This document shows, piece by piece, positions 1 through 8,003 of a stretch of DNA of 16,266 nt; within the stretch, counting starts at the first letter, position 1, and each line of letters begins with the position of its first letter. A model generated the notes under the pieces. That model had not been told where the DNA came from and made no database searches. It was given only the letters and a program-made list of their open reading frames with translations. The translations under genes were made by a program, and so were the position numbers. Source of the stretch: Lachnospiraceae bacterium (GTDB lineage Bacteria > Bacillota > Clostridia > Lachnospirales > Lachnospiraceae); assembly GCA_021153325.1 (NCBI GenBank), contig JAGKTQ010000042.1:1-16266 (forward strand), written 5' to 3'.

Positions 1-162
1 TCTTAAAAATTAACAAATATTGGTATTAAGAATAGGAAGATAAAGGATATGTACTGCGAAAATATGACATGTAAGAAGAGAAAGTGAAAGATGGAAGTGT
101 AGGATTTTTTTCTTCATGCCGTATTTTGTACGGAAATAAATACCTACCATTTGAATAGGATA

Positions 163-171
163 TGATATACT
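163..171 (+). promoter_or_regulatory. Extended -10 promoter for the thiol-ligase operon
   Basis: TGA followed by TATACT (166-171) forms an extended -10 element about 45 bases before the chosen start of the glutamate-cysteine ligase gene. The -35 position (about 143-148) is poor, which is tolerated when an extended -10 is present. The rest of 1-203 holds no gene I can support; a five-pair hairpin (CCGTA/TACGG, near 119-133) lacks a T-tract and is probably incidental. Confidence 0.45.
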
Positions 172-215
172 ATACAAGGGTAAAGATGTGAAGCGCAAAA
201 GGCATGGAGATTTAT

Positions 216-1439
216 ATGGACAACAATGTAGAGAGAATTGCAGATTATTTCAAAGCGGGAGAAAAACGAAAATGCGTTGCGACCGGCGTGGAGATTGAGC
301 ACTTTGTAGTAGGCAAAGATGGAAATTCCATGAGCTACGGACAAATGGCAGCATTTATGGAAAAAATAAAAAAACAGACCGATAAAGCTTATTTTGAGGA
401 TGGACATTTACTTGGTTTTTATAATGAAGACTATTCCATTACATTGGAACCGGCATCGCAGCTGGAAATAAGTATTGCGCCGAAAGAGAAAATAGAAGAG
501 ATTGAGCAAGTGTATCAAAGCTTTCGGAGGGAAGCGGACAAAATTTTGAGCGAGGAAGGCTTCTTTCTTGTAAATGAAGGGTATCATCCATACAAAAAAG
601 CGACGGAATTAGAGCTGATCCCGAAGAAACGATATGAATATATGAACTGCTATTTTGAGCAGTCTGGAAAATTAGGAAAAAATATGATGCGTGCTACGGC
701 TTCCACACAGGTGTCCATTGATTATGAAAGTGAGCAGGATTTTGTAGAAAAGTATCGGCTTGCCTGTATTTTGTCGCCCGTGCTTGCCCTGCTTACGGAC
801 AATACTCTTGTATTTGAAGGGGAAAAGGTCAAAAAGCATATGATGCGGACTGCCATATGGCTGGATACCGATTCGGTTCGATGTGGAATCTTTCCGGGTA
901 CTTTTTCAGAGGATTTTGGTTATGAGAAGTATGCACAGTATTTATATGAAAATCCCCCCATTTTGATCATGAACGAAAAAGGGGAAGCTGTTTACACAGG
1001 GCAAAAGAAATTAGAAGAGATTTACGGAAAAAGAGCGATGACCAAAAAAGAGATAGAACATGCTATTTCTATGTTCTTCCCGGATGTGAGACTTAAAAAT
1101 TATATTGAAATACGTATGGCAGATAGTATGGAAATAGCTTCTGTCTTAGCCTATACTGCTCTGATCAAGGCTTGTTTTTATCAAAGCAGCATACGAAAGC
1201 AGCTAAATGCTTATTTGGGAGCTGTTACAGAAAAAGAAATTGATCAAGCAAAGTTGTCTCTTATGGAAAACGGATATGATGGTCAGGTATATGGGAAGTC
1301 TGTCAGAGAGGTTTTAGGGAAATTAGTAGAACTTTTAGAAAAATACGGAGATATGGAAACAAAACAGTATGTAATCGGTAGCACGTTGTTTGAAAAAACA
1401 ACGAAAGCAGGAAGAAATGAGGCAGAAAATGGGAAATAA
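216..1439 (+). CDS. gshA: Glutamate-cysteine ligase, plant/EgtA-type (GCS2 family)
   Basis: Predicted cytosolic enzyme joining L-glutamate and L-cysteine with ATP to give gamma-glutamylcysteine. Seen: the N-terminal GVEIEHFVV segment, a central RYEYMNCYF...GKLGKNMMRATASTQVSIDY region that matches the plant/proteobacterial GCL and EgtA signature (R-x-x-M...LG...MM...T...QV-x-x-D), and a C-terminal YIEIRMADS strand. Length (407 aa) fits the family. I chose ATG 216 because GGAGA (206-210) sits 5 bases upstream; ATG 204 in the same frame has no good site. It overlaps the next gene, a GSP-synthase-like ligase, so the two should be translated together. The family call is firm. Whether the product is gamma-Glu-Cys for glutathione or for another thiol is inference; EgtA-like or amine-specific ligases are alternatives. 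Confidence 0.82.
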   Translation: MDNNVERIADYFKAGEKRKCVATGVEIEHFVVGKDGNSMSYGQMAAFMEKIKKQTDKAYFEDGHLLGFYNEDYSITLEPASQLEISIAPKEKIEEIEQVYQSFRREADKILSEEGFFLVNEGYHPYKKATELELIPKKRYEYMNCYFEQSGKLGKNMMRATASTQVSIDYESEQDFVEKYRLACILSPVLALLTDNTLVFEGEKVKKHMMRTAIWLDTDSVRCGIFPGTFSEDFGYEKYAQYLYENPPILIMNEKGEAVYTGQKKLEEIYGKRAMTKKEIEHAISMFFPDVRLKNYIEIRMADSMEIASVLAYTALIKACFYQSSIRKQLNAYLGAVTEKEIDQAKLSLMENGYDGQVYGKSVREVLGKLVELLEKYGDMETKQYVIGSTLFEKTTKAGRNEAENGK

Positions 1440-2799
1440 CGTAGTAAAAAGCTTGGCAGAAATAAATGAGGAATATCAGAGTCTGATAAAGGAAGAACGG
1501 GAAGCAGATTATGCATCAGCACAGGAAGCATTTCAGTATATACAAAATTCTACGGCTAAATATCATGGCAGATGTGTCAGAACGTTATACATTCCTAAGA
1601 TTTTCAGAGAAGCAGACATAAAAGTATTTGAAAGTGCTGTTACGGAGTTGTATGGAATTTTTGATAAAGTCATGAAGGCATATTATGAAGATGCAGAGTA
1701 TCGCAAGCTGTTTGGATTTGATGAAAAGCTGGAAGAGCTCATTTTACGGGAAAAGAAGTATGAGAGCAACATTCCCATTGCAAGAATTGATATTTTTTAT
1801 AATGAAGAAACGGGAGATTTTAAATTTTGCGAATTTAATACGGATGGCACAAGTGCAATGAATGAAGACAGAGAGTTAAATCATGCGATTCGTCTGACAA
1901 AGGCATTTCAGGAGTTTTCCAAAGAACATGAAGTGTATACTTTTGAATTATTTGATACGTGGGTAGAGCAGTTCCTAAAGATCTACGAGGATTTCTCTAA
2001 AAATACCGGACATATCGGTGCAGGAGAGGGAGGCAGACCGCAGGTTGCCATTGTGGATTTTATGGAAAATGCCACCGAGCAGGAATTCAAGATTTTTCAG
2101 GAGCGCTTTGAAGAAAGAGGCATTCATGCCGTGCTTTGTGAAATCCGGGATATGCAGTATAAAGAGGGTAAGCTTTATACGAAGGATGGAATGGTAGTTG
2201 ATGCTATTTATCGGCGTGCTGTGACAAGTGATATTATGAAGCATTATGAAGAAGTGACGGATTTTTTGCAAGCGGTGAAGGAGACAGCAGTCTGTCTGAT
2301 CGGAGAATTTCGGACACAGATCGCGCATAACAAAATTTTATTTAAAATTTTACATGATGAGAAAACAAAGGCGTTGTTGAGTGAAAAAGAACAGGAATAT
2401 GTGCGAAAACATGTGCCGCTCACGGTCAAGCTGGAGCACGGAAAGTTTGATTATGAGGATGTTTTGAACCATAAAAATAATTGGATCATTAAGCCGGAAG
2501 ATTCTTACGGTTCGCAAAGAGTATTCGCAGGAGTGGAATGTGAAGAGGCAGAGTGGAAAGAAAAAGTCGACGAAGCGATTGGAAAAGATTATCTTTTGCA
2601 GGAATTTTGCCTTCCATATGAAACAAAAAATCTGGATCTGATGCAGCAAAAGGAAGCAGCGTATAGAAATTACAGTAATTTGACGGGAATGTTCGTGTAC
2701 AACGGAAGATTTCAGGGGATTTATTCCAGAATTTCCAAAAGTGAGATCATTTCTACACAGTACAGTGAGATGGCATTGCCAACAATCGTGGTAAAATAA
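1429..2799 (+). CDS. Glutathionylspermidine synthase-like ATP-grasp ligase
   Basis: ATP-grasp C-N ligase of the glutathionylspermidine synthase family (PF03738-like). Known members join the glycine carboxyl of glutathione to an amine of spermidine. Seen: a metal/substrate segment with ARIDIFYNEETG followed by FCEFNTDGTSAM (the family has E-x-N-x-D-T), an ATP-grasp lysine strand NNWIIKPEDSYGSQRVF, then DYLLQEF, and the terminal YNGRFQGIYSRIS. No amidase domain is fused, unlike E. coli Gss. ATG 1429 is preferred (GAGG six bases upstream); ATG 1417 with AGGA is an alternative. The gene starts inside the last 11 bases of the GCL gene. No separate GshB or bifunctional GshF is visible, so this enzyme probably uses gamma-Glu-Cys (or glutathione) directly. 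The acceptor amine or amino acid is unknown. Confidence 0.75.
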   Translation: MGNNVVKSLAEINEEYQSLIKEEREADYASAQEAFQYIQNSTAKYHGRCVRTLYIPKIFREADIKVFESAVTELYGIFDKVMKAYYEDAEYRKLFGFDEKLEELILREKKYESNIPIARIDIFYNEETGDFKFCEFNTDGTSAMNEDRELNHAIRLTKAFQEFSKEHEVYTFELFDTWVEQFLKIYEDFSKNTGHIGAGEGGRPQVAIVDFMENATEQEFKIFQERFEERGIHAVLCEIRDMQYKEGKLYTKDGMVVDAIYRRAVTSDIMKHYEEVTDFLQAVKETAVCLIGEFRTQIAHNKILFKILHDEKTKALLSEKEQEYVRKHVPLTVKLEHGKFDYEDVLNHKNNWIIKPEDSYGSQRVFAGVECEEAEWKEKVDEAIGKDYLLQEFCLPYETKNLDLMQQKEAAYRNYSNLTGMFVYNGRFQGIYSRISKSEIISTQYSEMALPTIVVK

Positions 2800-2843
2800 T
2801 TTGCAATTGTTTACAGAATGTTCGTGTATCTGAGAGAAAAGAA

Positions 2844-2852
2844 TGGTATACT
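2844..2852 (+). promoter_or_regulatory. Extended -10 promoter for the DJ-1 gene
   Basis: TGG-TATACT (TATACT at 2847-2852) makes an extended -10 element about 48 bases before ATG 2901. The -35 region is weak. No terminator is visible between the preceding ligase gene and this site, so some read-through into the DJ-1 gene is likely. Confidence 0.45.
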
Positions 2853-2900
2853 ATAAAGGAATTGGTAAAAAACGGCTGAGAGAAAGGCAGGTCTATTAAG

Positions 2901-3455
2901 ATGAGCGAAGTTTGTATGTTTTTTGGAACCGGATATGAAGAAGTAGAAGCGCTGGCAGCGATTGACATCATGCGCAGAGCCGGAATAGAAGTTGATATGG
3001 TTTCCATAACGGGAGAAAAATATGTGACAAGTTCACACAAGGTTACAATAGAGATGGATTGTCGGTTAGAGGACGTAGATTTTGATAAGGTAAGTATGAT
3101 CGTGTTGCCGGGAGGAATGCCGGGAACAACAAATCTGGAGGCCTGTGCACCACTGATGGAGCAGGTAGAAAAATTTTATGAGCAGGAAAAATGGCTGGCA
3201 GCTATTTGTGCAGCACCGAGCATTTTCGGACACAGAGGTATGTTGAAAGGAAGAAATGCATGCTGTTATCCTTCTTTTGAGAGTCATTTAGAGGGAGCAG
3301 AGGTCACGAAAAATCCATGTGAGGTTTCAGATCATATTATTACAGCAAGAGGAATGGGCTGTGCGGTTGACTTTGGACTGGCTATCGTAGAGCAGCTGAA
3401 AGGAAAAGAGGCAGCAGATAAAGTAGCAGAAAGCATTGTTTATAATAGAAGATAG
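2901..3455 (+). CDS. DJ-1/PfpI (YajL-like) family protein
   Basis: Small flavodoxin-fold protein of the DJ-1/ThiJ/PfpI superfamily, cytosolic. Seen: FGTGYEEVEALAAIDIMRRAGI at residues 8-29, where E16 aligns with DJ-1 Glu18, and the nucleophile elbow AAICAAP with Cys103, equivalent to DJ-1 Cys106. Length (184 aa) is normal for the DJ-1/YajL branch. Family members are linked to oxidative or carbonyl stress; deglycase, chaperone and glyoxalase claims exist and are disputed, so I do not assign a reaction. Its promoter lies just upstream, and a CBS-domain gene follows after 38 bases, probably on the same transcript. Being next to a thiol-synthesis operon fits a redox or electrophile-stress role, but that is inference. 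Confidence 0.88.
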   Translation: MSEVCMFFGTGYEEVEALAAIDIMRRAGIEVDMVSITGEKYVTSSHKVTIEMDCRLEDVDFDKVSMIVLPGGMPGTTNLEACAPLMEQVEKFYEQEKWLAAICAAPSIFGHRGMLKGRNACCYPSFESHLEGAEVTKNPCEVSDHIITARGMGCAVDFGLAIVEQLKGKEAADKVAESIVYNRR

Positions 3456-3493
3456 TAACAGGCAGAGGTTAGATAAAGCGAGGTGCAGAAAGC

Positions 3494-3910
3494 ATGAACA
3501 TATTGTTTTTTTTAACACCGAAAAGCAAAGTGGCATATTTGTATGACACGGAAACGGTGCGACAGGCATTAGAAAAAATGGAGCATCATCGTTACAGTGC
3601 CATACCGCTTATTTCAAAGCAGACAGGTGAATATATCGGAACAGTTACGGAAGGTGATCTGCTTTGGTGCATAAAGAACAAATATGATTTATCGGTAAAA
3701 AATGCAGAAGAGATTCCGATTACTATGGTAAGCAGAAACCGGGATAATCTTCCGGTAAGTGCGGAAGCAGACATGGAAGATTTATTGAATAAAGTCATGA
3801 ATCAGAATTTTGTGCCGGTGATTGATGGAATGAACCATTTTATAGGTATTATTACAAGACGAGATATTATACTATACCTGATGAGCAGGGTAAGAACAGA
3901 TAAAACATAA
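3494..3910 (+). CDS. Two-CBS-domain protein
   Basis: A 138-residue protein made of a CBS (Bateman) pair and nothing else. The first CBS motif covers about residues 15-65 (VRQALEKMEHHRYSAIPLI...GTVTEGDLLW) and the second about 75-132 (DLLNKVMNQNFVPVID...GIITRRDIILYL). Such modules bind adenine nucleotides such as AMP, ATP or c-di-AMP and usually regulate a partner; no partner domain is fused here. GAGGTG eight bases before the ATG supports the start. It lies 38 bases after the DJ-1 gene and just before the Pho box of the phosphate module. I cannot tell the ligand or target. Confidence 0.82.
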   Translation: MNILFFLTPKSKVAYLYDTETVRQALEKMEHHRYSAIPLISKQTGEYIGTVTEGDLLWCIKNKYDLSVKNAEEIPITMVSRNRDNLPVSAEADMEDLLNKVMNQNFVPVIDGMNHFIGIITRRDIILYLMSRVRTDKT

Positions 3911-3913
3911 AAT

Positions 3914-3967
3914 TTTACATAGATTTTACATAGAATGCCAATAAATTTTACATACATATTGTAAAAT
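3914..3967 (+). promoter_or_regulatory. Pho box (PhoP/PhoB-type direct repeats) and -10
   Basis: TTTACA occurs at 3914-3919, 3925-3930 and 3947-3952: exact steps of 11 and 22 bases, with a degenerate copy (TGCCAA) on the missing step at 3936. This is the layout known for Firmicute PhoP sites (TT(A/T/C)ACA repeats one helical turn apart). TAAAAT at 3962-3967 can act as the -10, placing the repeats at roughly -20 to -60. The last repeat also forms a perfect inverted repeat, TTTTACA-N7-TGTAAAA (3946-3966). A second candidate -10, TACAAT, lies at 4003-4008. Control by the regulator encoded downstream is inferred. Confidence 0.68.
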
Positions 3968-4028
3968 GTTAAATAACGTAAAAGAAAAGGCAGAGTGTAA
4001 AATACAATTTTAATGGAGAGAACAAGCT

Positions 4029-5792
4029 ATGGATATATTTAGTATTTTGACAATGATTGGTGGATTGGCATTATTCTTATACGGAATGCATGTCATGGGT
4101 GAGGGCTTATCAAAAGCGTCCAGTGGAAGAATGGAAAGGATTTTGGAAACACTGACTTCCAACCCAATAAAGGCAGTATTGCTCGGAGCAGCAGTAACAG
4201 CAGTGATTCAGTCTTCTTCGGCAACAACAGTAATGGTAGTTGGTTTTGTAAACTCTGGAATTATGAAGCTTTCACAGGCAATCGGAATCATTATGGGTGC
4301 GAATATCGGTACGACAGTAACCTCATGGTTGTTAAGTCTGACCGGAATTGAAAGCAGCAACATATTTATGCAGTTTTTAAAACCTACTTCATTTTCTCCG
4401 ATACTTGCGATCATTGGTGTTTTCCTGATCATGTTCTGCAAGAACGAAAAGAAAAAAGATGTGGGAATGATCATGACCGGATTTGCTGTGCTGATTTTTG
4501 GTATGGATACGATGAGCAGTGCAGTAAAACCGTTAGCAGAAGTACCAGAATTTACACAGTTTTTAACTATGTTTTCCAATCCAATCTTAGGAATGCTTGC
4601 AGGAACTCTTTTGACAGCAGTGATTCAGAGTTCTTCTGCATCAGTCGGTATTTTACAGGCACTTTGTGTAACCGGCTCTGTTACATTCTCTTCTGCACTT
4701 CCTATTATTATGGGACAAAATGTAGGTACTTGTGTGACTGCATTGATCTCATCCATTGGTGCGAACAAAAATGCGAAACGTGCGGCAATCGTGCATTTGT
4801 ATTTTAATATTATTGGAACGATTGTATTTATGATTGTTGTATATGCTATTAATGGTATTTTCCATTTGTCGTTTTGGAATGAGGCAGCAACTCCTGCGGA
4901 TATTGCTATTATTCACAGTGTATTTAATATATCTGCAACCTTGGTATTACTGCCATTCTCAAAAGGACTGGAGAAGCTTGCTTATCTTACAATACGAGAT
5001 ACCGAAGCGGTACAGACAGAAGAAAATACAGCAGTCAGCAAATTGGATGTGCGTTTCCTTGATACACCAGGTCTTGCAACAAGTCAGTGTATGGAAGTTA
5101 CAGCAGAAATGGCATATACAGCAAAGAAAGCTCTTTTCTATGCCCTTGATTTATTGGAAAATTATGAGGAAGAAAAAGCAGCAGAGGTGGCAAAGCTTGA
5201 AAACGATGTGGATGAATACGAGGACGAGCTTGGAACCTATATGGTAAAATTAAGCAGCAAGAGCCTTTCTGAAAAAGACAGTCAGACATTGTCACTGCTT
5301 TTGCACAATATAGGTGATTTTGAAAGAATTTCTGATCATGCATTAAATATTATGCAGGCATGCAAAGAAATGCATGAAAAAAATCTGGAATTTTCAAGCA
5401 AAGCAGAAGAAGAATTGGCTGTTTTCCAAAGAGCAGTAAGGGATATTATGGAAGCTTCCGTAGAATCCTTTGTAAATAATGACAGTGAAAAAGCAGTGCA
5501 TATTGAGCCGTTGGAAGAAGTGATCGACAGCTTGAATGCAGAAGTGAAGAAACGTCATATTAAACGACTCAGAAAAGGAAAATGTACGATCGAGCTTGGC
5601 TTTATCCTTTCTGATATTACAACAAGTTTTGAACGTATTTCCGATCATTGCTCTAATATAGCGGTCAGTGTATTGCAGATAAAGGATGAAAGCTTTGAGA
5701 CACATGAGTACTTGAATACGCTGAAAGATAAGGACAACAAAGCTTTTAGCATAGAATACGAGCAGGTAAAAACAAGATACGAATTGCCTTAA
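4029..5792 (+). CDS. Na+/Pi cotransporter with C-terminal PhoU-like domains
   Basis: Sodium-dependent inorganic phosphate symporter of the NptA/YjbB (PF02690) family, in the inner membrane. Seen: inverted-repeat transport units, each carrying the signature QSSSA (QSSSATT at 61-67; QSSSASV at 200-206), surrounded by about eight to nine hydrophobic segments up to residue 310. A soluble C-terminal half follows (about 345-570) with two PhoU-like helical repeats, including FERISDHALNI and FERISDHCSNIAV. The Pho box upstream and the two-component genes immediately downstream (20-base gap) make this a phosphate-starvation operon. In other bacteria PhoU restrains the Pho kinase; the fused domain may let this carrier do the same without a PstSCAB-PhoU complex, but that is inference. 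Some YjbB-type proteins export phosphate, so direction is uncertain. Confidence 0.9.
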   Translation: MDIFSILTMIGGLALFLYGMHVMGEGLSKASSGRMERILETLTSNPIKAVLLGAAVTAVIQSSSATTVMVVGFVNSGIMKLSQAIGIIMGANIGTTVTSWLLSLTGIESSNIFMQFLKPTSFSPILAIIGVFLIMFCKNEKKKDVGMIMTGFAVLIFGMDTMSSAVKPLAEVPEFTQFLTMFSNPILGMLAGTLLTAVIQSSSASVGILQALCVTGSVTFSSALPIIMGQNVGTCVTALISSIGANKNAKRAAIVHLYFNIIGTIVFMIVVYAINGIFHLSFWNEAATPADIAIIHSVFNISATLVLLPFSKGLEKLAYLTIRDTEAVQTEENTAVSKLDVRFLDTPGLATSQCMEVTAEMAYTAKKALFYALDLLENYEEEKAAEVAKLENDVDEYEDELGTYMVKLSSKSLSEKDSQTLSLLLHNIGDFERISDHALNIMQACKEMHEKNLEFSSKAEEELAVFQRAVRDIMEASVESFVNNDSEKAVHIEPLEEVIDSLNAEVKKRHIKRLRKGKCTIELGFILSDITTSFERISDHCSNIAVSVLQIKDESFETHEYLNTLKDKDNKAFSIEYEQVKTRYELP

Positions 5793-5812
5793 GAGAATGA
5801 AGGGACAAAAAA

Positions 5813-6484
5813 ATGGCACTGATTTATGTGGTGGAAGATGACAAAAATATTAGTGAAATTGAATGTTTTGCATTGAAGAACAGTGGATATGATATTGAAG
5901 CATTCCCGGATGCAGCAAGTTTTCGCGTAAGGCTGGCAGAAAGAAAACCAGATCTGGTGCTTTTGGACATTATGCTTCCTGATGAGGATGGTCTGACAAT
6001 TTTGTCTAAACTCAGAAAGGATAAAGAAACTTCCAAACTGCCGATCATTATGATCACAGCTAAAACTGCGGAGATCGATAAAGTAAAAGGGCTGGATATG
6101 GGAGCGGATGATTACCTGACAAAGCCTTTTGGAGTAATGGAGCTGATCTCCAGAGTAAAAGCACTTTTAAGACGAACCGAGCCGGCAGAAGCTGAAAAAG
6201 TGCTTCAGATCGGACCGATCGTGCTGGATGTAGAAAAACATGCTGTTTTGGTAGAGGGAGAACATTGCGATTTAACTTATAAGGAATATGAGCTTCTAAA
6301 ACTTCTTTTGATGAACGCTGGTATGGTCACAAAAAGAGACACCATTTTGGAACGAGTGTGGGGAACCGACTACGAAGGCGAGTCAAGAACGCTTGATATG
6401 CACATAAAAACATTGCGTCAAAAGCTGGGTGCAGCAGGAAGCAGAATTAAAACAGTCAGAAATGTAGGCTATTTGTTAGAATAG
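5813..6484 (+). CDS. OmpR/PhoB-family response regulator
   Basis: DNA-binding response regulator. Receiver domain at 1-120 has acidic residues D9/D10, phospho-acceptor D52 (LVLLDIMLP), T82 (IMITAKT) and K104 (YLTKPF), so all catalytic positions are intact. The winged-helix effector domain covers about 130-222, with TYKEYELLKLLLMNAGMV, the recognition region RVWGTDYEGESRTLDMHIKTLRQKLG and the final wing KTVRNVGYLLE. GAAGGGAC eight bases before the ATG supports the start. The gene sits 20 bases after the phosphate carrier and 11 bases before the kinase. By context it is the PhoB/PhoP regulator that should recognise the TTTACA repeats upstream of the carrier; sequence alone cannot exclude another OmpR-family role. 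Confidence 0.9.
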   Translation: MALIYVVEDDKNISEIECFALKNSGYDIEAFPDAASFRVRLAERKPDLVLLDIMLPDEDGLTILSKLRKDKETSKLPIIMITAKTAEIDKVKGLDMGADDYLTKPFGVMELISRVKALLRRTEPAEAEKVLQIGPIVLDVEKHAVLVEGEHCDLTYKEYELLKLLLMNAGMVTKRDTILERVWGTDYEGESRTLDMHIKTLRQKLGAAGSRIKTVRNVGYLLE

Positions 6485-6495
6485 GAAGCAAAAAT

Positions 6496-7815
6496 GTGAA
6501 AAAGAAAATTAATGTTCAATTTATGATCATTGCGTCTCTTGCAATCGTGCTTACATTAGTGTTGGTCATAGGAACTTTTTATGAGCTTTTTAAAAAGCAG
6601 ATATTTGATGACCTGGAAGTATACACTCATATTTTGGAAAATACAGCAACGCTTGAGAATGCAGAAGAAAATAACTATTATTGTAGTGCTGAAAATCTGC
6701 GTATTACCATGATTACACAGGATGGTGCAGTTCTTTACGACAGTAGTGCAAATGTGGAAACGATGGATAACCATCTGGAGCGCCCGGAGGTACAGGAAGC
6801 AATTGAAAATGGGGAAGGTGGGGCGATAAGAAAATCACAGACCTTCCAAAAGAGTACATTTTATTATGCAATTGTAATGAAGGACGGAAATATCCTCAGA
6901 GTAGCGAAGGACGCAGACAATATTATTAGTATTTTTGCGAATGTTGCACCGATCATAGTACAGATCGTTGTGGTGCTTTTTATTCTCTGTTTGCTGCTTT
7001 CTCATTTTTTGACAAAAAGCATCGTACAGCCTATAGAGCAGATGGCAAAAGATATGGATCATATGAAGTCTGTAGAAACTTATGAAGAGTTACAGCCGTT
7101 CATAACGACTATTAACAGGCAGCATGAGGACATTGTGCGAAATGCCAATATGCGCCAGGATTTTACAGCAAACGTTTCTCATGAATTGAAAACACCGTTA
7201 ACTTCTATTTCGGGCTATGCAGAATTGATCGAGAATGGAATGGCAAGTGAAGCGGATGTAGAGCGTTTTGCGAAGGAAATACATAAGAGCGCCAAAAGGC
7301 TTCTGACTCTGATCAATGATATCATCAAATTATCAGAACTGGATGCAATTGAAAATTCTATTTATTTTGAACAGGTAAATCTTTATGATCTGGCAGAGAC
7401 TTGTGTCAATATGCTGCAAGTGAATGCAGAACAGCATGATGTGAACTTGTTTTTTTCCGGTGTACCTTGTACGATCACAGCAAATAAAGATATGATAGAA
7501 GAATTATTGTATAATTTGTGTGATAATGCGATACGTTATAATGTACCAAATGGAACTGTATGGGTGGAAGTGAAGGAAGAAAACGGAAAACCGATGCTCA
7601 AAGTAAAGGATACTGGAATTGGTATTCCGAAGGAGCATCAGGAACGTATTTTTGAACGGTTTTACAGAGTAGACAAGAGTCGTTCCAAGTCTACAGGAGG
7701 AACCGGGCTCGGACTTGCTATTGTGAAGCATATTGTTGCAAAACATGGTGCTACAATACAGTTGGAAAGTGAAGCCGGTAAAGGAACGGAAATTAAAATT
7801 CTTTTTGTACTTTGA
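6496..7815 (+). CDS. PhoR-like sensor histidine kinase
   Basis: Membrane sensor kinase of 439 residues. Membrane segments lie at about 8-28 and 150-172 and enclose an extracytoplasmic domain of about 120 residues. A linker follows (TKSIVQPIEQM) and then HisKA with phospho-acceptor His229 (FTANVSHELKTPLTS), N-box at 340-345 (NLCDNAIRY), G1 DTGIGIP (372-378), F-box FERFYR and G2 GGTGLGL (401-407). No PAS domain is apparent, unlike E. coli or B. subtilis PhoR. Translation begins at GTG 6496, with AGGAAG seven bases upstream overlapping the stop of the regulator gene; the ATG two bases earlier runs straight into TGA. The partner is the adjacent response regulator. Phosphate sensing is inferred from the operon and the Pho box. 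Confidence 0.9.
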   Translation: MKKKINVQFMIIASLAIVLTLVLVIGTFYELFKKQIFDDLEVYTHILENTATLENAEENNYYCSAENLRITMITQDGAVLYDSSANVETMDNHLERPEVQEAIENGEGGAIRKSQTFQKSTFYYAIVMKDGNILRVAKDADNIISIFANVAPIIVQIVVVLFILCLLLSHFLTKSIVQPIEQMAKDMDHMKSVETYEELQPFITTINRQHEDIVRNANMRQDFTANVSHELKTPLTSISGYAELIENGMASEADVERFAKEIHKSAKRLLTLINDIIKLSELDAIENSIYFEQVNLYDLAETCVNMLQVNAEQHDVNLFFSGVPCTITANKDMIEELLYNLCDNAIRYNVPNGTVWVEVKEENGKPMLKVKDTGIGIPKEHQERIFERFYRVDKSRSKSTGGTGLGLAIVKHIVAKHGATIQLESEAGKGTEIKILFVL

Positions 7816-7836
7816 TTTTTAAAATGCAAAACTTAC

Positions 7837-7845
7837 CATTATAAT
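7837..7845 (+). promoter_or_regulatory. Possible sporulation (SigG/SigF-like) -10 for the spore protein gene
   Basis: CATTATA at 7837-7843 fits the CATnnTA pattern of forespore sigma -10 elements, and overlaps a TATAAT (7840-7845). A loose TGATTT at 7813-7818 lies about 18 bases upstream as a possible -35. Genes of this product type are normally made in the forespore, which favours the reading, but the match is weak. Confidence 0.3.
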
Positions 7846-7870
7846 TCTTTTCATATGGCTAATACTAAAA

Positions 7871-7963
7871 TCAAGATAAGTGATGACAAAACACTGAAAC
7901 AGGCGAAGTTACTGCATGACAGTTACGAAACCAGGATAAGTGAGAGTCTCCCACTTATCTTGG
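7871..7963 (+). promoter_or_regulatory. Structured leader with alternative hairpins before the spore protein gene
   Basis: CACTTATCTTGG (7952-7963) can pair with the neighbouring CCAGGATAAGTG (7931-7942; 12 pairs with one G-U), or with CAAGATAAGTG (7872-7882; 11 Watson-Crick pairs). The two options exclude each other. Between them lies a smaller imperfect hairpin, GTTACTG (7908-7914) with CAGTTAC (7920-7926). No T-run follows, so this is not a terminator. The ribosome site of the spore protein gene (GGAGGTG from 7991) is 28 bases downstream and not masked. I do not recognise a known riboswitch class. Confidence 0.45.
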
Positions 7964-8003
7964 ATATAGATAAAAAGCAAAAAACTTATGGAGGTGAATT
8001 AAA

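Noticed and set aside
119..133. Terminator for an upstream gene (CCGTA/TACGG hairpin)
   Set aside because: The stem is five pairs with no following T-run on either strand; the T-run (about 105-111) lies before it.
4834..5247. Plus-strand alternative frame inside the phosphate carrier gene
   Set aside because: It is Trp/Gln-rich and patternless, has no ribosome site, and overlaps the well-supported carrier reading frame.
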